Shown piece by piece: positions 16,946-25,685 of a stretch of 64,000 nucleotides of DNA. Every line of letters starts with the position of its first letter. Position 1 is the stretch's first letter. Made by a program: the position numbers and the translations under genes. This DNA is from an uncultured Sphingomonadaceae bacterium. Its GTDB lineage: Bacteria > Pseudomonadota > Alphaproteobacteria > Sphingomonadales > Sphingomonadaceae. The DNA is taken from the NCBI GenBank assembly GCA_947496865.1, contig CANMEE010000002.1:310001-374000 (forward strand). The letters run 5' to 3'. The notes under the pieces were generated by a model that did not search any database, was not told where the DNA came from, and was given only the letters and a program-made list of their open reading frames with translations.

Positions 16946-17821
16946 ATGGCAAAAATAGCATTTATCGGAATTGGCGTGATGGGTGGTCCTATCGCAGCGC
17001 ATTTGGCCCGTGCGGGGCATGACGTAACGGTCTATAATCGCACCAAATCAAAAGCGGAAAAATGGGTGACAGAATATGGCGGCGCCTTTGCTGCCAGCCC
17101 AGCTGATGCCGCTAAAGACGCGCAAATTGTTATCAGCTGCGTTGGTAATGATGATGATTTAAGCGCGGTTACAATGGGACGTGACGGCGCTTTTGGCGCG
17201 ATGCAGAGCGGCAGCCTGTTCATCGATCACACCACCGTGTCGGCGCAAATCGCGCGGCAATTGTCGGTCGAGGCGCAAGGACGGGGTATCCATGTGGTCG
17301 ATGCGCCCGTATCTGGCGGACAGGCCGGTGCTGAAAATGGCAAATTGTCAATCATGTGTGGCGGTAGCAAAGAGGCTTTTGCTGCTGCCGAGATCATAAT
17401 GACGGTTTATGCAGCCCGTATCGTTCATGTGGGCGGTCCCGGGGCCGGGCAAACGACAAAAATGTGCAATCAGGTTGCGATTGCCGGAGTTTTGGAAGGG
17501 CTGTCAGAGGCTTTGCGTTTCGCTCAGGCCAGCAAGCTTGACCTCGACAAAGTTTATGAAGCCATTTCAGGCGGCGCGGCACAAAGCTGGCAAATGGACA
17601 ATCGCTGGAGCACCATGGCCAAGGATGAGTTTGACTTTGGTTTTGCGGTGGATTGGATGCGCAAGGATCTTGGGTTGGCACTTGCAGAAGCACGAACCAA
17701 TGGATCAACATTGCCGGTTGCCGCACTGGTCGATCAATTTTATGCCGAAGTGCAAGCCGCTGGCGGCGGCCGGAATGACACGAGTTCGCTGGTGTCTAGA
17801 ATAGCGAAAAGCAGAGCGTAG
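16946..17821 (+). CDS. 3-hydroxyisobutyrate dehydrogenase-like NAD(P)-dependent oxidoreductase
   Basis: This beta-hydroxyacid dehydrogenase family protein has about 291 residues. It has the Rossmann motif GIGVMGGPIA, the substrate loop VDAPVSGGQAGAENG and the catalytic lysine in GPGAGQTTKMCNQ. The usual Asn-Asn after the lysine is Asn-Gln here. The reaction is oxidation of a 3-hydroxy acid or reduction of a small semialdehyde. The exact substrate (3-hydroxyisobutyrate, tartronate semialdehyde or succinic semialdehyde) cannot be decided. A GTG at 16937 is an alternative start. It is followed closely by an amidohydrolase gene. Confidence 0.85.
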   Translation: MAKIAFIGIGVMGGPIAAHLARAGHDVTVYNRTKSKAEKWVTEYGGAFAASPADAAKDAQIVISCVGNDDDLSAVTMGRDGAFGAMQSGSLFIDHTTVSAQIARQLSVEAQGRGIHVVDAPVSGGQAGAENGKLSIMCGGSKEAFAAAEIIMTVYAARIVHVGGPGAGQTTKMCNQVAIAGVLEGLSEALRFAQASKLDLDKVYEAISGGAAQSWQMDNRWSTMAKDEFDFGFAVDWMRKDLGLALAEARTNGSTLPVAALVDQFYAEVQAAGGGRNDTSSLVSRIAKSRA

Positions 17822-17864
17822 TTTATAGGGGGCGTTTTCGGGCGACCAGTTTCAGGGGATAGTG

Positions 17865-19535
17865 ATGCGTAATTTTTCGATATTGAAGGCGAGTACAATT
17901 TTATGCGCGACGGCCATGCTCGCAGCAGCGCCCGCACAGGCCGATAGCCTGATTGACAACGTTAATGGCATGACGCTCGATGACAATGGCAAAGTTCTGC
18001 GCTTTGCGGCCATGGTGATTGATGATGATGGTCGCGTGAAAGAGCTATTGGATCGGAAAGACAAGCGGCCGAAGGAAGTCGACTTCCGATTTGATGGCAA
18101 AGGGAGAACGCTGATCCCGGGTTTTGTCGATGCACATGGTCATGTGATGGGATTGGGCTTTGCCGCGCTAACCTTGGACTTGTCTGCCACAAAATCGCTG
18201 GCTGAAGCACAAGCGGCGCTGCGCGAATATGCAGCAAAAAACCCAAATCGCCAGTGGATTATCGGCGGTGGCTGGAATCAGGAAACATGGGGGTTAGGGC
18301 GCTTCCCTACCGCGGCTGAATTGGACGCGATAATTCCCGACCGGCCGGTCTATCTGGAGCGTGTGGACGGCCACGCGGCTTGGGTGAATAGCGCTGGTAT
18401 GAAAGCGGCGGGCGTGACCAGCTCTACCAAAGCGCCGTTGGGTGGCTCCATCGAAAAGGCGGGCGGGAGGCCAAGTGGTATCTTTGTCGATAAAGCGCAG
18501 AATCTTTTTGCAAAAGCCATTCCCAAGCCGCGTCCGGTGGAGAATGACCTTGCCCTGATGAAGGCGCAGGAAATATTGTTGTCCCTAGGGGTAACCACCA
18601 TTGCTGATATGGGAACGACCATGGGGCATTGGCAGACCTTTCGACGGGCAGGAGACAAGGGCCAATTGAAAGTCCGGATTATTTCCTACGCCGGTGAAAT
18701 TGACAATATGATCGCTATTGGTGGCCCGGGACCTTCTCCCTGGCTCTATGAAGACCGCCTCAAACTGGCAGGGGTAAAGCTTTACATTGACGGCGCATTG
18801 GGTTCGCGAGGGGCTTTGTTAAAGCAGCCTTATGCAGACAAGCCAGGCGAGTCAGGTTTGGCATTGCTGACGTCGGCGCAGCTCAAGAACAAGATGAGCC
18901 GCGCATCGATGGATGGTTTCCAAACCGCTGTGCATGCGATTGGCGACAAAGCCAATGACGAGATTCTGACGGCGATTGAGGAGCTTCAATATACGTTCAA
19001 GGGTGATCGGCGTTGGCGGATTGAACATACGCAAATTGTTGATCCTGTCGACTTACCAAGAATAGCGCAAACCGGAGCTATCGCATCGATGCAGCCGGTC
19101 CATCAGACGTCTGATCGGCTTATGGCCGAAGCGCGTTTGGGGCCGGATCGTTTAGCCGGGGCTTATGCTTGGAATTCGATTCTCGAATCGGGCGCGAAAT
19201 TGGCCTTTGGCACTGATGTTCCAGTCGAATCCGCAAACCCATTCCCCGGACTGGCCGCGGCAGTGACGCGTGAGGATGCCAATGGGCAACCTTTCGGCGG
19301 ATGGCTCCCGCGAGAGAAGGTGATGCGCGAGCAGGCTTGGCAAGCCTATACGATTGGCGCGGCCTATGCTTCGTTTGCAGAGGATAGAATTGGAAGCTTA
19401 ACCAAGGGGAAACGCGCTGATTTCCTTATCATTGAGCAAGATATTATGCTGGCAGCACCGCAAGTTATCCGGAATATCAAAGTGGAACAGACATGGGTCG
19501 GAGGACGCCCCGTTTATGTGCAGAAAAAGCAATAA
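17865..19535 (+). CDS. Exported amidohydrolase (YtcJ-like, amidohydrolase 3 family)
   Basis: The 556 residues start with a signal peptide (ILKASTILCATAMLAAAPAQA). The metal-dependent amidohydrolase fold is marked by PGFVDAHGHVMG, the lysine segment KLYIDGALGSRGALL, HAIGDKANDE, RIEHTQIVD and FGTDVPVE. These match the YtcJ branch, whose members hydrolyse N-acyl or formyl amides and related compounds. The substrate is unknown. Export to the periplasm is predicted. The ATG at 17865 follows CAGGGGATAGTG. It lies 43 bases after the dehydrogenase gene and may share its promoter. Confidence 0.87.
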   Translation: MRNFSILKASTILCATAMLAAAPAQADSLIDNVNGMTLDDNGKVLRFAAMVIDDDGRVKELLDRKDKRPKEVDFRFDGKGRTLIPGFVDAHGHVMGLGFAALTLDLSATKSLAEAQAALREYAAKNPNRQWIIGGGWNQETWGLGRFPTAAELDAIIPDRPVYLERVDGHAAWVNSAGMKAAGVTSSTKAPLGGSIEKAGGRPSGIFVDKAQNLFAKAIPKPRPVENDLALMKAQEILLSLGVTTIADMGTTMGHWQTFRRAGDKGQLKVRIISYAGEIDNMIAIGGPGPSPWLYEDRLKLAGVKLYIDGALGSRGALLKQPYADKPGESGLALLTSAQLKNKMSRASMDGFQTAVHAIGDKANDEILTAIEELQYTFKGDRRWRIEHTQIVDPVDLPRIAQTGAIASMQPVHQTSDRLMAEARLGPDRLAGAYAWNSILESGAKLAFGTDVPVESANPFPGLAAAVTREDANGQPFGGWLPREKVMREQAWQAYTIGAAYASFAEDRIGSLTKGKRADFLIIEQDIMLAAPQVIRNIKVEQTWVGGRPVYVQKKQ

Positions 19536-19740
19536 TACTCAGAATATCGCATTATTCAATTTGCTGATCTATTTTTTCGGTTTAGACCTTGCGTTGATGG
19601 CGCTCTCTCAGTAATAAAGCGGTTAATAGCGGACGCAACCAACAAAGAGTCGCGCGGCGTTATTGTAATACTGGGGGAACGAGGAGTCGACATTCGGCTT
19701 TTTCCTTTGGTAAATTAAAATATTCTGATTGGAGTATATA

Positions 19741-19986
19741 ATGAAGTTTAATAAATTGGCCGCTTCCGTAGCTGCCCTATCCCTTGTGACTGCACCTGCA
19801 ATGGCACAGTCTGTTCAGAGCACAGCTCCAGTTGCAGAACGCATTGGCGCGACCTCTGAAGCTCAAGCTGAGAAGCTTGAAGGCAATACTGGCATTCTTA
19901 TCGGTGTTTTGGCTGCTGCTGCGGTTATCGCTGGTATCGTAATCATCTCTAATGATGACGATGATGACGCGCCAACAAGCCCTTGA
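19741..19986 (+). CDS. Small exported membrane protein with poly-Asp tail
   Basis: The 81 residues have a signal peptide (MKFNKLAASVAALSLVTAPA, MAQ cleavage), a short linker, one transmembrane helix (TGILIGVLAAAAVIAGIVII) and the tail SNDDDDDAPTSP. I recall similar short proteins in sphingomonads but know no function. A good terminator follows. The A-rich leader and GGAG at 19731-19734 suggest strong expression. The acidic run could bind divalent cations. Confidence 0.75.
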   Translation: MKFNKLAASVAALSLVTAPAMAQSVQSTAPVAERIGATSEAQAEKLEGNTGILIGVLAAAAVIAGIVIISNDDDDDAPTSP

Positions 19987-20012
19987 GGCCTGACTACATA
20001 TTCAAATAAAAG

Positions 20013-20039
20013 CGGGGCGTTTATCGTCCCGTTTTTTTT
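20013..20039 (+). terminator. Rho-independent terminator
   Basis: The stem CGGGGCG / CGTCCCG (one G-T pair), loop TTTAT, is followed by eight Ts. It lies 26 bases after the stop of the small membrane protein gene. Confidence 0.85.
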
Positions 20040-20171
20040 GTCCTGATTTTACCCGGCTTGCCGTTATTGAACCTCTAGTTGTCCATCATGGTAAATTGCC
20101 TTTTCATAAGTGCCGGTACAAGGCATATTGATGATATTGATTCTTAAATTCGCAAAATAAGGCCCTCATCT

Positions 20172-20930
20172 GTGACTGCTCCCGTTCGCTTTCCGCGATT
20201 CTTTGTTACAAACCCCAGCCCGTGCCCTTATTTACCGGGTAAGAGCGAGCGGAAAGTTTTTACTGAGCTTAGCGGTCCGCATACCGATGAGTTAAATGAT
20301 GCACTTGGCCGTATTGGGTTCCGTCGCAGTCAAAATGTCGCTTATCGGCCGAGCTGCCTTGATTGTAAGGCCTGCGTGTCGGTTCGCGTTTTGGTTGACG
20401 AATTTCGACCTAATGCCACCCAGCGGAAATTGTTAAGACGTAATCAGGATCTGGTTGTCGAAGCCTGTGAGCCCTGGGCGACAGAAGAGCAGTTTTCTTT
20501 GCTACAAAAATATCTCTCCAAACGGCATCCTGGCGGCGGCATGACGGAAATGGACGAGATGGACTATTCTGACATGATCGAGCAATCGCCGGTCAAAAGC
20601 TACGTAATTGAATATCGAGAACCATCTGTGGATGGTATCAAAGGTCGATTGGTTGGCGCTTGCTTGACGGATCAACAAGGCGATGGCCTATCGATGATCT
20701 ACAGTTTTTTTGATGCAGATCACCCCAGCCGCGCTGGCCTTGGGAATTTCATCATCATGGACCATATTTTACGCGCGCGTAAAGCAGGGCTGCCTTATGT
20801 GTATCTTGGTTATTGGGTCAACGGATCAAGCCGGATGGAGTATAAGGTTCGCTTTCAACCACTAGAACAACTTGGCCCTGACGGATGGCAGCGATTTGAC
20901 CGAAACCAGATTGCAAGTAAGGTTTCTTGA
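20172..20930 (+). CDS. bpt: Aminoacyl-tRNA-protein transferase Bpt/Ate
   Basis: This 252-residue enzyme transfers leucine (Bpt) or arginine (Ate) from charged tRNA to protein N-termini, marking them for ClpAPS degradation. The N-terminal cysteine cluster [12 protein letters not shown] is typical. Other family motifs are [37 protein letters not shown] and [11 protein letters not shown]. The length is normal. The start is a GTG. It converges on the 21050 gene with a shared terminator between them. The bacterial leucyl-specific Bpt is more likely in this lineage. Confidence 0.92.
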   Translation: MTAPVRFPRFFVTNPSPCPYLPGKSERKVFTELSGPHTDELNDALGRIGFRRSQNVAYRPSCLDCKACVSVRVLVDEFRPNATQRKLLRRNQDLVVEACEPWATEEQFSLLQKYLSKRHPGGGMTEMDEMDYSDMIEQSPVKSYVIEYREPSVDGIKGRLVGACLTDQQGDGLSMIYSFFDADHPSRAGLGNFIIMDHILRARKAGLPYVYLGYWVNGSSRMEYKVRFQPLEQLGPDGWQRFDRNQIASKVS

Positions 20931-20996
20931 TTTTGCCAATCCGCTTTGAATTGTCTTAACGCACTCCATACTAAAGTTTCACAATATATCGGATGT

Positions 20997-21035
20997 AAAA
21001 AACCCGCCGACTTTTATGGTCAGCGGGCTTTTCAT
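20997..21035. terminator. Bidirectional terminator between bpt and the glycine-zipper gene
   Basis: Stem CCCGCCGAC / GGTCAGCGGG has one bulge, with A-run before it and T-run after it on both strands. It can serve both convergent genes. Confidence 0.85.
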
Positions 21036-21049
21036 GGACTTGAATGTAC

Positions 21050-22507
21050 TTAGTCGCAGTAGAGGCAGCATTCCTGCTGGCAGCCCTTAACCGGTGCTGG
21101 TGCATGCTGTTTTGGCTTGGGTTTCCAGACTCTTTTAGGAGCAGGTTTCCAACGTTTCTTGGCAGCCTTCGCTTTGGTATAGATGACTTCCTCTTCGATA
21201 TAAGTCGTTGTGGTTGTCGTTGTTACCGGAGCCGATTGGATCACCACCGTTGTAACAGCCGGCTGTGCCTGCGGGTAATAATATGCGGGATAATAATATC
21301 CGCCCTGCCAACCGCTGGGATAGGCCTGTTGTGAACGATATTGTGGTTGCTGAACCGGTGCGCGATATTGGGGAGTCCGATAGTCCGTTCCCGGCGCGCG
21401 CGAATATTGCGGCCGCGCTTGGTTTTCTTGGCCGTATTTCTTCAGCAACTTGCGGCACCGATCAGTACCCTGATCAATAGCTGCCCCTGCCAAAGCGCCA
21501 ACGCCGCCGCCAATTAGAGAGCCGCCAAGGCGGTTGCCCCGTCCAGCGATCCTGTTGCCGGCCAAAGCGCCGATTGCGCCGCCGACCACTGCTCCGCCAA
21601 TACCGCTGCTTTTCTTGCAGCGTTCGAGATAGGCAAGTTCGTCATCACGACCGCTAACCCGCTGTTCTTCATAGCGAGGCGCTTCGCGGACGGAGCCTTC
21701 GTTGCTCCAGTGAGGACCGTCTGCATAGCTGGCACCAACCTGAGACGCATCGCCGTCTCCGATAAAGGTGCCGGAATACTGACCTTCATAGACCTTACCC
21801 TCGGCATCACGATAAGTGCCCTGCCAATCGCCTTGATAGCTGCCGTCTTCGCGATAGGCACCGTTCCAGTCGCCTTGATAGGTTGTGGATCCGCCATGCG
21901 CGCCTGATGGCGTGGCGATCACCTGATCATCATTCATGAACACGCTGGTGTCATAAGTGGCCTGACCAGCACGATAGCCGTCGTTATAGCCTTGATTATA
22001 GCGATCCCAGTCGAGATTGTTGACGCTTTGCTGAACCACACCGCGCCGATCGGTAAGTACGGCATCATCATAATAGCGCGACCAACCATAGCCCGCGGTA
22101 GGCCGGCTCAGTCCATAATTACCATAGTTGGCAATGAAAAAGCTGGGTTGAATGAAAGTTCTTGGGAGGCGGAAACCCCGGTGCGGACGTTTATAGCCGC
22201 GCCGGTGACCTATACGACCCGCGCGCACTCGTGACCCATCGCGGAATTTACGTCCGCTGTGGAAGCCCTGGCGCATGTGCTTGCCGCCCATTCTGGCCAT
22301 TTTTCCGCCCATATTATGTCCGCCCATGCGGTTCATCATCTTTTTCGCGCCCTGCGCACCAGAGGCAAGCGCCGTGGCAGAGGCGAAAGACATATTCACT
22401 GGTGTCTGGGCTGCGGTGCTACCTGGCACCGAGTCGATGGCGGCCGATGCAGCTGCCGGCATCATCGCCATAGCGCCAGCTAGGCCAGCAAATAAAAGGG
22501 TCTTCAT
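21050..22507 (-). CDS. Exported glycine-zipper 2TM protein with MORN-like segment
   Basis: The 485 residues comprise a signal peptide (MKTLLFAGLAGAMAMMPAAASA), a Met/Gly/Arg-rich basic region, and a tyrosine-rich part. Three Y-x-G-D/Q-W/Y units resembling MORN repeats follow (YQGDWNGAYR, YQGDWQGTYR, YEGQYSGTF). Then comes a glycine zipper (GGAVVGGAIGALAGNRIAG, and LIGGGVGALAGAAIDQG), and a Gln/Tyr/Pro-rich tail ending in a cysteine cluster (CQQECCLYCD). Glycine zippers of this type insert into the outer membrane. A cell-envelope structural role is inferred. A CtrA box lies 54 bases upstream of the start. Confidence 0.75.
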   Translation of the reverse strand: MKTLLFAGLAGAMAMMPAAASAAIDSVPGSTAAQTPVNMSFASATALASGAQGAKKMMNRMGGHNMGGKMARMGGKHMRQGFHSGRKFRDGSRVRAGRIGHRRGYKRPHRGFRLPRTFIQPSFFIANYGNYGLSRPTAGYGWSRYYDDAVLTDRRGVVQQSVNNLDWDRYNQGYNDGYRAGQATYDTSVFMNDDQVIATPSGAHGGSTTYQGDWNGAYREDGSYQGDWQGTYRDAEGKVYEGQYSGTFIGDGDASQVGASYADGPHWSNEGSVREAPRYEEQRVSGRDDELAYLERCKKSSGIGGAVVGGAIGALAGNRIAGRGNRLGGSLIGGGVGALAGAAIDQGTDRCRKLLKKYGQENQARPQYSRAPGTDYRTPQYRAPVQQPQYRSQQAYPSGWQGGYYYPAYYYPQAQPAVTTVVIQSAPVTTTTTTTYIEEEVIYTKAKAAKKRWKPAPKRVWKPKPKQHAPAPVKGCQQECCLYCD

Positions 22508-22560
22508 GGTTAAACTCCCTGTTCGGGAACATGCGACGAGCACGCTCCACCTCATAATGA

Positions 22561-22575
22561 TTAACGAATAGTTAA
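22561..22575. promoter_or_regulatory. Predicted CtrA binding site (TTAA-N7-TTAA)
   Basis: TTAACGAATAGTTAA is an exact full CtrA consensus, 54 to 68 bases upstream of the glycine-zipper gene start on the minus strand. The position fits direct control of that promoter. Confidence 0.6.
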
Positions 22576-22666
22576 CATTTTCAGGGGTGTTTGGCCATTA
22601 GCAGCTTGTAAAATAGGGTAGATTTTGAAGACTGTCTCGAATTGGGGCAATATGGTTACGAGGCCC

Positions 22667-23140
22667 TTAACCAAGCTTGTTAGTGATGGCCCCGATCAAC
22701 GCCGTCATGCCGTTTTGATCTGCCAATGAAAATCTGTTGGGCAGGGGGCTATCCAGATCGAGCACCGCGATCACCTTGCCATCCTTAGAAACCGGAACAA
22801 CCAGTTCACTGCGGCTATCTGCATCACAGGCAATATGACCAGGAAAGGCGTGAACATCGGCCACGCGTTGAACGGAATTTGTTTCAGCCGCGGTACCGCA
22901 AACGCCTTTACCTATGGCGATCCGAATACAAGCGCTTTTTCCCTGAAACGGGCCGAGCACTAACTCATCATCCAGCACACGGTAGAAGCCGGCCCAATTG
23001 AGGTCTGGGATATATTGCCAAATAAGCGCGGCGACATTTGCCATATTGGCTATAGCATCGGGCTCTCCATCCGTCACAGCGCGCGCAGCGGACATCAGGT
23101 CGTCATATAACTGATCTTGGGAAATCGTGAAATCGTGCAT
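22667..23140 (-). CDS. msrC: Free methionine-(R)-sulfoxide reductase (GAF domain)
   Basis: This 157-residue single GAF-domain enzyme reduces free Met-(R)-sulfoxide using cysteines. The three family cysteines are present, in GKSACIRIAIGKGVCGTAAE (two) and GHIACDADSRSE. The hallmark ELVVPV follows, then VLDLDSPLPNRFS. The N-terminus LNWAGFYRV is also typical. It acts in the cytoplasm in oxidative-stress repair with thioredoxin. It is a single gene upstream of arfB on the same strand. Confidence 0.92.
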   Translation of the reverse strand: MHDFTISQDQLYDDLMSAARAVTDGEPDAIANMANVAALIWQYIPDLNWAGFYRVLDDELVLGPFQGKSACIRIAIGKGVCGTAAETNSVQRVADVHAFPGHIACDADSRSELVVPVSKDGKVIAVLDLDSPLPNRFSLADQNGMTALIGAITNKLG

Positions 23141-23255
23141 GACAAGGTCGCTATCAGTTAATGGGGTCGGCGTTCAAGTCGATATATTCTGACAGACGGG
23201 TTATTCCCCATGTTCCGTTACTAATATATAGTGACAAAGGCGGTATTTGCTTCGG

Positions 23256-23657
23256 TCAATCCAAAGACGGCTTGCCGCGCATTTTTTTGACGCCCGCTTT
23301 TTTCTTCTTGGAATCTACCCGTCTGGCTTTAGCGGCCCGGCTTGGACGGGTCTTTATCCGCCTCGCATCGCGTTGATGGGCCTGGGCGATCATATCTTCG
23401 ACCCGTTTGCGCGCCTCTGCACGATTGGCCTCTCGTGTGCGATGTTCGCGGACCGTGATGATGAGTTCGCCGCCGCTGGTCATTTTGCGGCCAGCCAGTT
23501 CCCGGAGCTTCCGAAAGGCAAAAGGGGGCAGACGAAGCGCGTAAACATTAACGCGCATCTGCACGGCGGTCTCGACCTTGTTAACATTTTGCCCGCCCGG
23601 GCCAGATGCTGCAAGGAATGTCTCGCTAATCGCGCTTTCGGAAATGGTGAACGTCAT
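23256..23657 (-). CDS. arfB: Peptidyl-tRNA hydrolase ArfB (ribosome rescue)
   Basis: The 133 residues have the catalytic GGQ in ASGPGGQNVNKVETAVQ and a long basic C-terminal tail (KKKKAGVKKMRGKP), which in ArfB enters the empty mRNA channel of stalled ribosomes. It lacks the codon-recognition domain of RF1/RF2, as expected for ArfB. It rescues non-stop ribosomes by hydrolysing peptidyl-tRNA. It is transcribed away from ctrA. Confidence 0.93.
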   Translation of the reverse strand: MTFTISESAISETFLAASGPGGQNVNKVETAVQMRVNVYALRLPPFAFRKLRELAGRKMTSGGELIITVREHRTREANRAEARKRVEDMIAQAHQRDARRIKTRPSRAAKARRVDSKKKKAGVKKMRGKPSLD

Positions 23658-23835
23658 TAAGCGGCTTTAGTCGATTAGACATGGGTGGCATAGAGGTTGA
23701 TATCAGTCAGGGATGCCCAAGCAATTATCCATGAAAACAGATAAATACGGACCAAATTCAATCAAAACCGCACCTATTTTTGGTTTTTGAGGGCTTTCAC
23801 AGAGAAAAAGTTAATTTTTTTTCGAGTGCATCGCG

Positions 23836-23892
23836 GAGTCCTGAAACGACTCATTTCTGCGGCTTACAGAGTCATTCGGTTGCCTGCGACTC
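23836..23892. promoter_or_regulatory. Cluster of four GANTC (CcrM) sites upstream of ctrA
   Basis: GANTC occurs at 23836, 23848, 23869 and 23888, four times in 57 bases. By chance one is expected per about 256 bases. In Caulobacter, a GANTC site in the ctrA P1 promoter ties transcription to replication through CcrM methylation. Confidence 0.65.
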
Positions 23893-23896
23893 GTGC

Positions 23897-23922
23897 TTAA
23901 TCCTACATTAATCTAAAATTAA
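23897..23922. promoter_or_regulatory. Two overlapping CtrA boxes (three TTAA at 7-base spacing)
   Basis: TTAA occurs at 23897-23900, 23908-23911 and 23919-23922, each pair separated by exactly seven bases. This gives two overlapping full CtrA sites about 100 bases upstream of ctrA, which indicates autoregulation. Confidence 0.7.
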
Positions 23923-24018
23923 CCTTTTACGTTCATCTGTCTTATGGTTAATAAATGATCCAGGGGCTTCGGGAATGTACCTGTTGCCGGTGCGTAAATT
24001 AAGAAAAGGGGCTGCCCA

Positions 24019-24726
24019 ATGCGTGTGCTGCTGATTGAAGATGAGCCAACGACCGCAAAAGCAATTGAGCTGATGCTGACGACTGAAGGCTTTAATGTAT
24101 ACACAACGGATCTGGGCGAGGAAGGCCTCGATCTGGGGAAGCTCTATGATTACGATATCATATGCCTCGACCTCAATCTGCCAGACATGCATGGATATGA
24201 TGTTCTGAAAAAATTGCGTGTCGCCAAGGTGCAGACACCTGTTCTCATTCTTTCCGGTATCAGCGAAATGGACAGCAAAGTGCGGTCCTTTGGCTTTGGT
24301 GCCGATGATTATGTGACCAAGCCTTTCCATCGGGAAGAGCTGGTTGCTCGTATTCACGCTGTTGTACGCCGTTCTAAAGGCCACTCACAATCGGTTATCC
24401 GCACGGGCAAGCTTGCTGTGAACCTGGACGCGAAAACGGTCGAAGTTGATGGTAACCGTGTTCATTTGACCGGCAAAGAATATGCGATGCTTGAGCTGCT
24501 CTCCCTGCGCAAGGGCACGACGCTCACCAAGGAAATGTTCCTCAACCACCTCTATGGCGGCATGGATGAACCGGAACTCAAAATTATTGACGTGTTTATT
24601 TGTAAGTTGCGTAAAAAGCTGGCTCTGGCCTGCGGCGGCGAAAATTACATCGAAACCGTATGGGGCCGCGGCTATGTTCTTCGTGATATGGAAGAAGAAG
24701 TCGGACCCGAGGTACAAGTCGCTTAA
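24019..24726 (+). CDS. ctrA: Cell-cycle response regulator CtrA
   Basis: This 235-residue OmpR-class regulator has receiver aspartates at residues 8-9, phospho-acceptor D51 and lysine K101. A winged-helix DNA-binding domain follows from about residue 125 ([20 protein letters not shown], then [13 protein letters not shown]). The N-terminus [20 protein letters not shown] is that of CtrA. In alphaproteobacteria it controls division, motility and replication genes. Its own promoter carries CtrA boxes and GANTC sites. The C-terminal tail is acidic ([12 protein letters not shown]) and lacks the Ala-Ala end that directs ClpXP proteolysis in Caulobacter. Confidence 0.95.
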   Translation: MRVLLIEDEPTTAKAIELMLTTEGFNVYTTDLGEEGLDLGKLYDYDIICLDLNLPDMHGYDVLKKLRVAKVQTPVLILSGISEMDSKVRSFGFGADDYVTKPFHREELVARIHAVVRRSKGHSQSVIRTGKLAVNLDAKTVEVDGNRVHLTGKEYAMLELLSLRKGTTLTKEMFLNHLYGGMDEPELKIIDVFICKLRKKLALACGGENYIETVWGRGYVLRDMEEEVGPEVQVA

Positions 24727-24769
24727 GGCTTTGGCCGCTTAAGACTTTTAACTCACTACCCTAAAACCT

Positions 24770-24802
24770 ACGGCGGGATCTGAAAAGGTTCCGCCGTTTT
24801 TA
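24770..24802. terminator. Terminator between ctrA and the phosphatase gene
   Basis: Stem CGGCGGGATC / GGTTCCGCCG with loop TGAAAA, then TTTTTA. It ends ctrA and touches the stop codon of the convergent phosphatase gene. Confidence 0.8.
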
Positions 24803-25573
24803 TTCTCGGACGGATGTGTCGAGATACCAGCGTTGATCACCTTCCAATGCGAGCGCCGTTAGCTTGTTGGTATAATAAGCACCGGTATCAATGCCGATCC
24901 GGTTGCCATTTTCGACAACATCTTCATTGATCGTGTGACCGTAGACAATTACTTTTTCATGTGGTTCTTTTACGGACAGGAATTCTTCTCTGATCCAGCG
25001 CAAATCCTTTGGTTTTTGTTCGTCCAGTGCCACGCCAGGGCGAATGCCAGCATGAACAAAAGCATAGTCACCGACGACAATCTGATCCTCAAAAGCTTTG
25101 ACAAAATTGATATGGTCCGCCGGAATCAGGCTGGGTAGGCGTTCTGCCAGTGCGGCATTGTCGAGGTCCATATAGTCCCGCACGCTGATCTCATAGCTCA
25201 GAATAGTTTCCTTGCCGCCGATCCGGTTGAAGAAGCGGGTTGCTTTTTCGTCTCCGGTCGCGGCTTTCAGATAAACCTCTTCGTGGTTGCCCATCAGGAA
25301 GCGAACGTCGCCCAATTCCCGCTTGAGCTGCATTGCGGTGTCAATGACGCCGGCGCTGTCTGGCCCCCGGTCCACTAAGTCGCCAAGAAAGATGATCTCG
25401 CTTTGTACATCGCCGCGTTTGGCGTCATCATCGATAATTGTCTCGATCAGTTGCTGCAGCAAATCGTTGCGGCCATGAATATCGCCAATGGCATAGACGC
25501 GCCGGCCCTCGGGGATAACAGCTGTATCCATGGGGTTTTTCGGTGTCTTTTTGCGAAATAAGCGCTTTAACAT
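24800..25573 (-). CDS. Serine/threonine-type metallophosphatase (PPP family)
   Basis: The 257 residues contain the three PPP metal motifs in order: GDIHGRNDLL, GDLVDRGPDS and GNHEE. The C-terminal YGHTINED and GIDTGAYY supply further metal and phosphate ligands. A short basic N-terminus (MLKRLFRKKTPKNP) precedes the domain. Related bacterial enzymes act as protein phosphatases or as ApaH-like diadenosine tetraphosphatases. It converges on ctrA, but a link to the cell cycle is only positional. Confidence 0.88.
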   Translation of the reverse strand: MLKRLFRKKTPKNPMDTAVIPEGRRVYAIGDIHGRNDLLQQLIETIIDDDAKRGDVQSEIIFLGDLVDRGPDSAGVIDTAMQLKRELGDVRFLMGNHEEVYLKAATGDEKATRFFNRIGGKETILSYEISVRDYMDLDNAALAERLPSLIPADHINFVKAFEDQIVVGDYAFVHAGIRPGVALDEQKPKDLRWIREEFLSVKEPHEKVIVYGHTINEDVVENGNRIGIDTGAYYTNKLTALALEGDQRWYLDTSVRE

Positions 25574-25610
25574 AGTGGCGATGAATTTCGTTTCATTTGC
25601 TCAAAAATTC

Positions 25611-25647
25611 AAGAGGCAGGCGCCAAATTTTGCGCCCGCCTCTTTTG
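25611..25647. terminator. Bidirectional terminator-like hairpin
   Basis: Stem AGAGGCAGGCGC / GCGCCCGCCTCT has one mismatch, with A-rich sequence before and TTTT after. It can terminate the gene at 25686 on the minus strand. Confidence 0.75.
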
Positions 25648-25685
25648 CTATATAGTCTTTTTACATGAACGGGTAATTTAGAAAA

